DNA of 41,786 nucleotides, taken from Campylobacteraceae bacterium. Its GTDB lineage: Bacteria > Campylobacterota > Campylobacteria > Campylobacterales > Sulfurovaceae. The first letter of the stretch is position 1. Every line of letters starts with the position of its first letter. The notes below the pieces were generated by a model. That model saw only the letters and a list, made by a program, of their open reading frames with translations. It was not told the DNA's origin and searched no databases. A program made the translations under genes and the position numbers. Where the stretch lies: positions 1 to 41,786 of the forward strand of contig JALVXD010000135.1 in the NCBI GenBank assembly GCA_027038295.1, in the 5' to 3' direction. This document shows positions 25,779 to 35,360 of this stretch, in pieces.

Positions 25779-26356
25779 TATACACTTACTCCATAAGTTT
25801 TACAGAATCCTGCAAGTCCTTCATTGAATCCTGCACCAACTGCTTTGAAATTCCAACTATCATCTTTACGGTAAAGCTCACCAAAATTAATCGCTGTTTC
25901 ACTTGAATAATCTTCATCAAGCTCATATTTAGTAATTTCTACTTCACCTTCTTGATTCAAAATTCTAATAAATGAATTGTTCACTTGTCCAAAATTTTGA
26001 CCTCTGCTATCTGCTTCATCAATAGTTACTGTAAAAATAATTTTATCTACGTCAGCTGCTATTTTTGATAAATCAATTTCAATAGCTTCATCATCACCAT
26101 CACCCTCACCTGTTCTATTATCACCTTGATGAACAACTGCACCATCAGGAGAAGTAGTATTATTGTAAAAAATAAAGTGAGCATCACTTAAAACTTTACC
26201 ATCTTTACCCACCAAAAAAAGTGATGCATCTAAATCAAATTGAGCACCTGTATCTGTTGCATTTGCATCCCAACCTAAACCCACTTTGATATTTTTTAAT
26301 CCTGGAGCTTCTTTACTTAATGAAACTCTTCCACCTTTACTTAAACTTACAGCCAT
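25778..26356 (-). CDS. terD: TerD-family stress protein (second copy)
   Basis: 192 residues, close paralogue of the protein at 13564-14136: [65 protein letters not shown] and [15 protein letters not shown]. All calcium-loop acidic residues are retained. AAGGATTAACT precedes the ATG as ribosome site, and CATGATATACT about 45 nt upstream is a candidate extended -10. First gene of the - strand ter operon. The two terD copies thus bracket the island, each leading a converging operon. Confidence 0.93.
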   Translation of the reverse strand: MAVSLSKGGRVSLSKEAPGLKNIKVGLGWDANATDTGAQFDLDASLFLVGKDGKVLSDAHFIFYNNTTSPDGAVVHQGDNRTGEGDGDDEAIEIDLSKIAADVDKIIFTVTIDEADSRGQNFGQVNNSFIRILNQEGEVEITKYELDEDYSSETAINFGELYRKDDSWNFKAVGAGFNEGLAGFCKTYGVSV

Positions 26357-26507
26357 AGTTAATCCTTATTAATTTTGATACTTTTAAAAAAGTGATAAAG
26401 TATATCATGTATGAATTAATATTTCTTATAAAAATCATTAATAAATATATCTTTTTGACTTCTCTAGTTTTTTTAAGTTTAGATATAATATATTGTATTA
26501 TATTATA

Positions 26508-26597
26508 TTAAATTTGAGGTAGATTATCACACCTCTTTTCAGTAATTCCATAGCTTCTATAGCCTGTTATGCTGACTCTTGCATAACCAACTTTCAT
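26508..26597 (-). pseudogene. Remnant of a serine recombinase (resolvase) N-terminus
   Basis: A 29-codon frame begins MKVGYARVSITGY, the signature start of serine resolvases (M-K-x-G-Y-A-R-V-S-T-x-G-Q, with the catalytic Ser). It is preceded by an intact ribosome site (GTGAGGA). After TGY it jumps to RSYGITEK, which resembles a segment normally some ten codons later, then stops. So it looks like a deleted, truncated remnant. It lies between the Ter island and the IS unit. Confidence 0.5.
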
Positions 26598-26768
26598 TTT
26601 AATCCTCACTTCAATAATATGTATTATAACCCAAACTGCTAAAGAAAAGATAGAAAATTATATTATAAAACTTAAAATAATATTAATAATTTAATATAAT
26701 TTAAGTTTGATATTTAATATATTTTGTTATAATTTTTCTGTAAATATAAATTATAAAGGAGTCATAAC

Positions 26769-26852
26769 ATGGGAGCTTTAATAAGTAGCTTAATAGGACT
26801 TTTAATAACGGTAGCTGTTGTTAAATGGGCTTGGAATTCAGTATTTAGTTAA
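26769..26852 (+). CDS. 27-residue hydrophobic peptide inside the IS unit
   Basis: ATG preceded by AAAGGAGTCATAAC, a strong ribosome site, and by TGTTATAAT (26726-26734), a good extended -10. The peptide starts MGALISSLIGLLITVAVVKW and ends AWNSVFS: one membrane-spanning helix with a Trp-rich interface. Small type I toxins and membrane-stress peptides look like this, but no antisense RNA promoter was identified. It lies in the 264-bp passenger segment, opposite in direction to the transposase. Confidence 0.5.
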   Translation: MGALISSLIGLLITVAVVKWAWNSVFS

Positions 26853-26902
26853 TTTGAGTTAAATTTAAAATAAATAGATTTTATATAATTAAACCCAAAC
26901 TG

Positions 26903-27691
26903 CTAGTTAAAAGCCAATTTTTGATGAGTTGAAGAAAGCTTTAAAAACTTATCAATAGAGTAAGCTAAAATGAATAATTTTAGCTTAACAAGAAATCCAC
27001 GAATAGAAGTAGCTCTGATGACTTTACCAAATTTAGCAGTAATAACAGAGAAAGCTGTCTCAACTCCTTTTCTAATTTTTCGTTTGCTTTTATGATTTGG
27101 GTCTTGCTCCATATTTTTACGTTTAAATGCAGAAAGTTCAATCCCAAATTGAGCTAAAAACTTTTCTAGTTTTCCCGAAATATAGCCTTTGTCTCCAATT
27201 ACAATAGAATTTTTAGGAAGTGTTGGAATAAATTTATAAGAAGCTGTAGTATCGTGCATTGAACCCTCTGAAATATAACATGAAACAGGTTCTTGATTTG
27301 TAGTAACTACCATATGAACTTTAAATCCATAAAAGTATTTTTTCTTGGATGCGTTATACCCTTTAAGTGAAACATCTCTCCAAAGTCTTGACCTTTTCTC
27401 TCTTTGAATTTGACATATCTCTACAGGAAAAGAGTCCACTGAATAGATTTGTGAACCATTTAATTTTTTAAACAGTTCACTTAAAAAGACAAATAGCTCT
27501 TCTATCTCTTCCTCTAACTGATTTATTCTTCTTGTAAATCTTGAATACTCGACTTCATTCACTAATTTCATACCCATTCCATAATAATGTGCTTTTGTAT
27601 AATTCCCATTAAAATCAGCCATTGCCAAATACCCTAAAAATAATACTTCACTGTCACTTATCTCTGCTAATTTATGCTCTTCTTTTCTCAT
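26903..27691 (-). CDS. IS982-family transposase, N-terminus in another frame
   Basis: 262 residues. DDE-type core: VDSFPVEICQ near residue 85, ISEGSMHDTTASYKFIP near 140 and VIGDKGYISGKLEKFLAQFG near 163, followed by KRKIRKGVETAFSVI near 205 with the catalytic Glu. The true start is probably ATG 27750 (ribosome site AGAGG): that frame reads MEQRMITIYCLIEEFF then stops, and LKGVM of this frame continues it if one T is added in the run at 27704-27708. Either a disabling 1-nt loss or a -1 frameshift site. Confidence 0.85.
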   Translation of the reverse strand: MRKEEHKLAEISDSEVLFLGYLAMADFNGNYTKAHYYGMGMKLVNEVEYSRFTRRINQLEEEIEELFVFLSELFKKLNGSQIYSVDSFPVEICQIQREKRSRLWRDVSLKGYNASKKKYFYGFKVHMVVTTNQEPVSCYISEGSMHDTTASYKFIPTLPKNSIVIGDKGYISGKLEKFLAQFGIELSAFKRKNMEQDPNHKSKRKIRKGVETAFSVITAKFGKVIRATSIRGFLVKLKLFILAYSIDKFLKLSSTHQKLAFN

Positions 27692-27918
27692 TACGCCTTT
27701 TAGAAAAACTCTTCTATTAAGCAGTATATTGTTATCATTCTTTGTTCCATAATCTGCCTCTCACAGCTTTTATGGAACTCTGCTATTTTTTTCCTTTCAA
27801 CTAGCAGTTTGGGTGTATTATATTATCTAGACTTAATGCGATAGCTAAATGAGACTTGATTTGAGATACTTTATTTTGGAGGTCTTGATTTTTTGTGTTA
27901 GTGTCTTATAAAGTACAC

Positions 27919-30900
27919 TTTCTAAACCACCTACACGGCAGTAAACAAACTTTGCTTTATCAATCAACTTGGCTCTCTTTTCTAAACCACCTACACGGCA
28001 GTAAACCTATAAAGTTCGCTCTGATGCAGTTCGCATTGTTTCTAAACCACCTACACGGCAGTAAACGTACTAAAGAGAATTACAGTAACTATGCTGGTTT
28101 TCTAAACCACCTACACGGCAGTAAACGCTGTCAAAAGCTGTTTTTGGGTAACTTTTTTTTTCTAAACCACCTACACGGCAGTAAACAGCTCCACGACCAT
28201 AAATAATCTGATTTTTATTTTCTAAACCACCTACACGGCAGTAAACGTTCCGTACACTAACAAAGGTATAGGCATGTTTTTCTAAACCACCTACACGGCA
28301 GTAAACTAGAGAAGATGATGAAGCTTGAAGATGAACTGGTTTCTAAACCACCTACACGGCAGTAAACTAGACAAAGAAAAACCACGCCTCAAACATCTAT
28401 TTCTAAACCACCTACACGGCAGTAAACTAGGGGGTCTTAAAAATGTTTTTATAGCTTTGTTTCTAAACCACCTACACGGCAGTAAACGAAATTTTAAAAG
28501 CATTGCTTATATCTGCATTTTTCTAAACCACCTACACGGCAGTAAACCAAGTCCTTTGAGCGTTTCTTCCGTAAAATCATTTTCTAAACCACCTACACGG
28601 CAGTAAACGAGAACAAGTACTTGCTCATCTTTGCGAATCGTTTCTAAACCACCTACACGGCAGTAAACGCTACTACATGCACATAGACCCACGCTCTATA
28701 TTTCTAAACCACCTACACGGCAGTAAACCTTGATAGTTCGCCTTGTAGAAGTTTGTGGATTTTCTAAACCACCTACACGGCAGTAAACTTGAAATTAGTT
28801 CAGTAAAGCCATTAATTAATTTTCTAAACCACCTACACGGCAGTAAACATTATGATATTAAGCTCATAAAAGAGTCTCTTTTTCTAAACCACCTACACGG
28901 CAGTAAACGGAATGGGAAGAGTTTACGCCCTTTTGCTGGTTTTCTAAACCACCTACACGGCAGTAAACTTATCTTAGAGACAATTTTATCACCCAAAATA
29001 TTTCTAAACCACCTACACGGCAGTAAACAAGTTGATGCAGTAATTACCGATGTTCCGTTTTTTCTAAACCACCTACACGGCAGTAAACGGGTGCTTGTTG
29101 ATGTGCGTACTCCTGTATTTTTTCTAAACCACCTACACGGCAGTAAACGACTTTTTTGCTATGCCCCTGAGTCATTTGTGTTTCTAAACCACCTACACGG
29201 CAGTAAACAGAGTCATAGCCTGTATTTATCTCATCATTTGTTTCTAAACCACCTACACGGCAGTAAACAGAAGATGAGCTTGTAGGTATGTACTTTGCTT
29301 TTTCTAAACCACCTACACGGCAGTAAACACCCTTTAATCGTTTTTTCTTTTTGTCTAAAATTTCTAAACCACCTACACGGCAGTAAACGTGGGATGATAA
29401 CCCGTCCAAACTTGGCAGGTTTTCTAAACCACCTACACGGCAGTAAACCCACTTCACTACTGCTGGACTCTGCAACTTTATTTCTAAACCACCTACACGG
29501 CAGTAAACATGGAAAAGCACACTCTATGGGGCATCGTTCGTTTCTAAACCACCTACACGGCAGTAAACGACTGCTCTGCTCTGAAAGCACAACTCCAAGA
29601 TTTCTAAACCACCTACACGGCAGTAAACACATACCCAAAGAGGCTGTAGTGTTGCTATGATTTCTAAACCACCTACACGGCAGTAAACGACACTCGTAGA
29701 CGTTGGTTAGGGGTTGATATTTTCTAAACCACCTACACGGCAGTAAACACTTTATGAAATCAGTAGAATTTAACGCTGATTTTCTAAACCACCTACACGG
29801 CAGTAAACCACTCGCAGGTGCTACACGATGGACAGAAGATTTTCTAAACCACCTACACGGCAGTAAACGTTTATACGGCTCTACATCAACAGCAGGTGCA
29901 TTTCTAAACCACCTACACGGCAGTAAACATGACTTTAAGGCTCTCCAAGCAGAGTATAAATTTCTAAACCACCTACACGGCAGTAAACTTATGTCGCTGT
30001 TTGATACCATTGCCCTACATTTTCTAAACCACCTACACGGCAGTAAACTAGTACGTATACCAGAAGCTTTTAACCTTACTTTTCTAAACCACCTACACGG
30101 CAGTAAACTAGAAACACCCTCATGAGCCAAACCAGTAACATTTCTAAACCACCTACACGGCAGTAAACACCTTATCTCCAAACATATCTCGTCTTGTAGA
30201 TTTCTAAACCACCTACACGGCAGTAAACTAGAGTGGTCACCTTGTAAGTTGTACTCAACTTTTCTAAACCACCTACACGGCAGTAAACAACCTAGTGATA
30301 GCTTTGGAAAAGATGAACAATTTCTAAACCACCTACACGGCAGTAAACTATAAAAGCTGAAGAGAAACGTACCACCGTTGTTTCTAAACCACCTACACGG
30401 CAGTAAACAGTAGGAGAAATAACATTTGCCAACTCTAAAATTTCTAAACCACCTACACGGCAGTAAACGATAAAAGAGGTAAAGTAGTTGAGGTCTTAAA
30501 TTTCTAAACCACCTACACGGCAGTAAACACAAAAGGTATGGATTTATTCGCTACTGCTAATTTCTAAACCACCTACACGGCAGTAAACATAGTACTAATG
30601 AATGTACAAATATTGTGAATTTTCTAAACCACCTACACGGCAGTAAACGAAAATTTAATGATATACTCTTTTTCAGAGTATTTCTAAACCACCTACACGG
30701 CAGTAAACTTTTATAGCCTTAGCTGGAATTTTGGCACTTTTTTCTAAACCACCTACACGGCAGTAAACATAACTTGACTTATGCTCTTGTTTGTTGCGTT
30801 TTTCTAAACCACCTACACGGCAGTAAACACACCCAAAACACTTCCAAAACTGCTGTATTTTTTCTAAACCACCTACACGGCAGTAAACGGTGTACCCTTT

Positions 30901-32689
30901 TCTATCATCACGGCTGCAAATTTCTAAACCACCTACACGGCAGTAAACCCCTAAGACATGCCCAATACGTTTGTTTTAACTTTCTAAACCACCTACACGG
31001 CAGTAAACGTTTATGTACTCTTTGCATTACCAATATTACGTTTCTAAACCACCTACACGGCAGTAAACTTTTTAAATATTTAATTTTAGTATTGACATTT
31101 TTTCTAAACCACCTACACGGCAGTAAACGTAATAAGGAAAACTATAGTAACTACGCTGGTTTTCTAAACCACCTACACGGCAGTAAACGAGTGTTAGCAA
31201 TGTAAGAGTATTTGGCTGTATTTCTAAACCACCTACACGGCAGTAAACAAAAAGGTTACAAGCTAATAGGTGCATTCGATTTTCTAAACCACCTACACGG
31301 CAGTAAACCCTTTGCAAAGTGGGGAACCCAGCAACGCTTATTTCTAAACCACCTACACGGCAGTAAACAAAATCTCCGTTACTTGTTTGCTTTTTAAACA
31401 TTTCTAAACCACCTACACGGCAGTAAACAACGCTCCATTTTGCATGGTTAAAATACGTTTTTTCTAAACCACCTACACGGCAGTAAACAAGAGGGCAGGG
31501 CTTCACAAAGGTTTTTTATGTTTCTAAACCACCTACACGGCAGTAAACAATGGTAAAACAAGTCTCGGAGAGGGGTGTTTTTTCTAAACCACCTACACGG
31601 CAGTAAACACATTAAAAAGTATCGTGAAACGTCATAATGATTTCTAAACCACCTACACGGCAGTAAACCGACTCATGCACACGCATAGCTGCAACCTCTG
31701 TTTCTAAACCACCTACACGGCAGTAAACGCTATCATGCTCTTTGCAATAGTTACATCTTTTTTCTAAACCACCTACACGGCAGTAAACCTTCATCAGGCG
31801 AAACGGTTGAAATGATTACATTTCTAAACCACCTACACGGCAGTAAACATATGTTTCTATTGCATTTACTCCTTTTTGAAATTTCTAAACCACCTACACG
31901 GCAGTAAACTTGTAAACTTTACAGCTACTAAAATGATAGAGTTTCTAAACCACCTACACGGCAGTAAACTTAAACAGATTTGAAAATGGTTACAGTATGG
32001 ATTTCTAAACCACCTACACGGCAGTAAACGAGGGTAGGGCAGTAGATGGCAACGTCCAGATTTTCTAAACCACCTACACGGCAGTAAACACATGGGGCAG
32101 AGCCTTTTAGTTCCAGTATTATTTCTAAACCACCTACACGGCAGTAAACCTCCAAGAAAAATAGCAAACGTTAATTTTGACTTTCTAAACCACCTACACG
32201 GCAGTAAACTTGAGCCGTTATGGGATTAGAAAGGGGGTTTTTTTCTAAACCACCTACACGGCAGTAAACATACTTGTTCTTCCCTACAATCTCTAACAGT
32301 ATTTCTAAACCACCTACACGGCAGTAAACATAAGTGAAAGCACTTTCCCTTTTTTTTCAATTTTCTAAACCACCTACACGGCAGTAAACCAATACTTGAA
32401 TTAGATGGAGATGATGACATGTTTCTAAACCACCTACACGGCAGTAAACGTGGTGGGAATGACCCAAAAAATGAAGCTGATTTTCTAAACCACCTACACG
32501 GCAGTAAACGGGAAAGTGATTTTATAGATAACTATGGTGGTTTTCTAAACCACCTACACGGCAGTAAACAACACTAACATATAACGAGGAGACGAACAAA
32601 TTTTCTAAACCACCTACACGGCAGTAAACTTTGGGTGCGTTTCATCCTTAAAAAGTTCAAGTTTCTAAACCACCTACACGGCAGTAAAC
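27919..32689 (-). CRISPR. Type I-F CRISPR array, 80 repeats and 79 spacers
   Basis: 80 copies of a 28-bp repeat, all identical by eye. Read on the - strand it starts GTTTACTGCC, has the Cas6f hairpin CTGCC-GTGTA-GGTGG and ends TTTAGAAA (the 8-nt 5' handle), the type I-F pattern. Spacers are 32 nt, except three of 33 nt (28307-28339, 28548-28580, 31849-31881). Leader and newest spacers are at the right, next to cas6f; the oldest end is at 27919, about 100 bp from the IS. No decayed terminal repeat is visible. Two spacers are sister sequences. Confidence 0.99.
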
Positions 32690-32828
32690 ACCAAAAAATC
32701 ATTTTCAAATCAAATAATTCTCGCATATAGAAGCATTTTAACCAAAAATACCTTTATTTTTACGACTTTTTTTAAAGCCCTAAAAATAGGCATTTTTATC
32801 TTGGGCTAATTTTTTTGGTATTTTTTGG
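32690..32828 (-). promoter_or_regulatory. CRISPR leader with nested inverted repeats
   Basis: 139 bp, about 75% A+T, between cas6f and the first repeat. GGTATTTTTTGGTTAA (32817-32832) and TTAACCAAAAATACC (32738-32752) form a long inverted repeat (one-base difference), enclosing AGCCC (32776-32780) with GGGCT (32803-32807). The inner pair could terminate the cas transcript. AATCAAATAATTC (32708-32720) matches the IHF consensus except the last base; IHF bending aids type I-F spacer insertion in gammaproteobacteria, but its use here is uncertain. Confidence 0.7.
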
Positions 32829-33431
32829 TTAAAAAGAGGGTACTGTACTCTCGTGACTTAACCCATAAGTAGAAAACAACCCATCTTTTGGATTGTCTCT
32901 CTCTATTTTTTCTATAAAAATTTTCAACTCTTGATTGCTTGATAGACTTTGCATATTAATATATGGTAACTTATTCTCTTTTTTTACTTTCTCATACTTC
33001 TCTTCTGTCTCTACAAACTTTTTTAGAGCCTCCTCATACTCAATCCCCTCTCTTTTTGCATACCGTTTTGCCAGTCTTCTTATCTCTGAATTTGACTTAA
33101 ATCGTTTTCTGCTAAATGAAACAAAACCATCTACATTAGCAGGAACTTTTTGTATCTCTGAAACAGTTATGTAGTCCATTAGTCGATTTAACCAATGAGC
33201 TAGATTTAACTGCTCTAGCTCCTCTTTGGTTTTGGCAAAGAGTCGTAGTTTGTTTCCAAGAGGAAATTTGCTCTCTTGGTAGTTTGGGAAAGAGAGACCA
33301 ACAGAGACTAGATTTTTTTCATCTCTAACCTCTACTAAGGCTAGGTGAATTTGAGAGTAAAGCTTTTTCCACACAAAACCAAGTGTTATCTCTGTATCTT
33401 TTAAGAGTTCTATCTCTATGTAGTAGTTCAT
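32829..33431 (-). CDS. cas6f: Cas6f (Csy4) crRNA-processing endoribonuclease
   Basis: 200 residues. It begins MNYYIEIELL like other Csy4 proteins. The catalytic His lies in SQIHLALVE near residue 30, and the Ser region in INMQSLSSNQE near 160. It ends STYGLSHESTVPSF, matching the usual YGLS-x-G-x-V-P-x-F tail. It cleaves the repeat below the CTGCC/GGTGG stem to leave an 8-nt 5' handle and stays on the 3' hairpin. Last gene of the cas operon, 6 nt after csy3 and about 140 bp before the array. Confidence 0.96.
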   Translation of the reverse strand: MNYYIEIELLKDTEITLGFVWKKLYSQIHLALVEVRDEKNLVSVGLSFPNYQESKFPLGNKLRLFAKTKEELEQLNLAHWLNRLMDYITVSEIQKVPANVDGFVSFSRKRFKSNSEIRRLAKRYAKREGIEYEEALKKFVETEEKYEKVKKENKLPYINMQSLSSNQELKIFIEKIERDNPKDGLFSTYGLSHESTVPSF

Positions 33432-33437
33432 GGTTAC

Positions 33438-34460
33438 CTACTTGTCACTTTGACCAAAAACACCACCACGCACAAGCACAGCCATAACATAGTGTTCATC
33501 TTCTACTCTGTCAAGCTTTTGACCTTGGGCAAATTTATCAAAGTGGGTGTAAAAATCTTGTTTCTCTTTTGGGGTTCTGAAAGCTTTACCCATATTGGTT
33601 ACAGCACCATAAGGCTCTATGGCTATAGCTCCATTTCCACTCTCTGTGCCAAATTCAGGATACCACGTATCTATACTTCTTAAAGCATTTCCTAATTTTT
33701 GAGAGTGCATTGAAGCCACGTTATCTACATGATATAAGATTTTACTCTTTTTCCCTGCCCCTTTGTCTAAAACCAACTCTTCACTAGGGTAAACCTCTTG
33801 GGCTTTTCCTATTTTGGCATAGGTTGTAACCTCTAACATTAAAAACTCATCATCACTAGAGAGTGCTTTAGCTATATTTGCTCCCAAATCAATAACCTCT
33901 TTATTATCACTACTCATAGAGCGAATATCAAAACTTTTAGCATCAAAATTCCAAGTTTTATTACCTATCAAATCTTTTACTTCAATCTCAATAAACTCTG
34001 TTCCTACTCTGTTTCTCCATAAAAATCGTCCATTGGCTAAGTTAATAGCATAACGCAATCCAAGTTCTCTAAAAGCCTCTTTTTCAATGTACCCTGCTAC
34101 AGCCTCTTGATAACTCTTTAAAAAACTACTGTTATTACAAGCCGATGGCTCTTTGATACCTCCTAAAACTTTAAGTGTAAATTTTAACACCAAAGTATCT
34201 TGCTCTGACTCTAAAGCACAAGAGTCTACCGTTTGTAAATTTGCTTTTTCAACTTCTGCATTTAGTTTAGCAGGGTCATTTTTAATCGCAGGTTTTAGAC
34301 GGTTGGCGATTGTCCCTCTAACTGATTTTTCTACCAATTTCAGAGGTGTTTTATTCTCTCTATTTTCCCAAGTTGTACCATACATCATTCCATCAGATGG
34401 AACTAATTTTTTCTCAAATGCTAAAACCGAAGCCACTTTACTATTTTTATCTTTTGCCAT
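33438..34460 (-). CDS. csy3: Csy3 (Cas7f) backbone subunit of the type I-F Cascade
   Basis: 340 residues, normal length. The start KVASVLAFEKKLVPSDGMMY is the typical Csy3 opening. Further family-like stretches are NLANGRFLWRNRVGTEFIEI near residue 142 and YPEFGTESGNGAIAIEPYGA near 270, then a Lys-rich FYTHFDKFAQGQKLD region. Six copies coat the 32-nt spacer part of the crRNA. Between csy2 (gap 12 nt) and cas6f (gap 6 nt) in one operon. Confidence 0.96.
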   Translation of the reverse strand: MAKDKNSKVASVLAFEKKLVPSDGMMYGTTWENRENKTPLKLVEKSVRGTIANRLKPAIKNDPAKLNAEVEKANLQTVDSCALESEQDTLVLKFTLKVLGGIKEPSACNNSSFLKSYQEAVAGYIEKEAFRELGLRYAINLANGRFLWRNRVGTEFIEIEVKDLIGNKTWNFDAKSFDIRSMSSDNKEVIDLGANIAKALSSDDEFLMLEVTTYAKIGKAQEVYPSEELVLDKGAGKKSKILYHVDNVASMHSQKLGNALRSIDTWYPEFGTESGNGAIAIEPYGAVTNMGKAFRTPKEKQDFYTHFDKFAQGQKLDRVEDEHYVMAVLVRGGVFGQSDK

Positions 34461-34472
34461 GTTATTTTCCTT

Positions 34473-35360
34473 TTAGTTATTTTTATTTTGTTCACACAGA
34501 TACAATCCATGCTCTTTATCTACGCTATAGTGCCATAAAATCTCATCTAACGACTCAATCTTATAGAGCATCTTAAACTCACCCAATGTCACAACCGACT
34601 CTGCAAAACGGTGAGGTTTGTTTGCATCGCGTTGATTTTTGGCTTTTCCCAACTCTGAAATGGCTTGAAAACCTGTAGCTATTGGTACTATCCACCCTGC
34701 TGTTTTTCGTTTGCTACTCCAAAGAACTTTGCCCTCTTCATCTTTTTGGGAAGAGTTAGTAATAGTGACATATTCAAGTAGGGCATCCATAGCATCTAAA
34801 CCACGGCTCATCGCCTCTAGCATTAAATCTCTTCGCTCTACAATCGCATAGCTTGGCATTAGTTTTCCTCTAATACGCCGAATATCCTCTTCATTATCAT
34901 CCTCTACTCTCTCAATGGTAGGCTTTTTAAATCCAAAAATATCACCACTAGCCATTTTCATACGAGATTGTAAATGGTGTGAAACTCGCTCTTTAAATCT
35001 CTCTTCATCTCGTTTATGCAGACCTGAAAACTCAATAATCAACGAAACATCAAGATGAATTCTCGCCTCCTCTATAAACGCAGGTCGTTTTCCATCTTTG
35101 TCTACAGGGTTACTTGTACCAATAATTGAATTGACATAATCTCCAACTCCTTTATGCACTTGCAAATCAGCCTTGTGACTTAACACGGCTGTTGCATTAA
35201 ACTTTAACTCTTCAAAACCATCACTATTGAGCTTTCGTTGCAGTGCATGAATCGCCCCTAACCATGCCGACATAGCAGGAAATCCAATGGTAAAAGGACT
35301 AGAGAGAGCATTTGCATTGTGTACCAAAATATGAGGTATTATTAAAACAGTTTTTATCAT
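34473..35360 (-). CDS. csy2: Csy2 (Cas5f) subunit of the type I-F Cascade
   Basis: 295 residues. IIPHILVHNANALSSPFTIG near residue 7 and FPAMSAWLGAIHALQRKLN near 28 are the typical N-terminal Csy2 segments. Csy2 binds the 5' handle of the crRNA and, with Csy1, recognises the PAM-proximal DNA. It overlaps csy1 by 4 nt, so the two are made together. Confidence 0.94.
   Translation of the reverse strand: MIKTVLIIPHILVHNANALSSPFTIGFPAMSAWLGAIHALQRKLNSDGFEELKFNATAVLSHKADLQVHKGVGDYVNSIIGTSNPVDKDGKRPAFIEEARIHLDVSLIIEFSGLHKRDEERFKERVSHHLQSRMKMASGDIFGFKKPTIERVEDDNEEDIRRIRGKLMPSYAIVERRDLMLEAMSRGLDAMDALLEYVTITNSSQKDEEGKVLWSSKRKTAGWIVPIATGFQAISELGKAKNQRDANKPHRFAESVVTLGEFKMLYKIESLDEILWHYSVDKEHGLYLCEQNKNN

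Larger units (their letters stand above)
26621..27822. mobile_element. IS982-family element, apparently moved as a 1.19-kb unit with an extra left segment
   Basis: Right end CTTTCAACTAGCAGTTTGGGT (27794-27814) is the inverted copy of ACCCAAACTGCTAGTTAAAAG at 26893-26913 (20 of 21), which bounds a 922-bp minimal element. A third end, ACCCAAACTGCTA (26629-26641), lies 264 bp further left. The 8-bp direct repeats GTATTATA occur exactly outside the outer left end (26621-26628) and the right end (27815-27822); the inner left end has no matching repeat. So the last transposition used the outer end. Confidence 0.75.

Noticed and set aside
27895-32420. Long open frames with repeated FLNHLHGSK, YCRVGGLE or LLPCRWFR peptides on both strands
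   Set aside because: They are the CRISPR repeats read in frame. The 60-bp period is a multiple of three and repeats lack stops in these frames. There are no ribosome sites.
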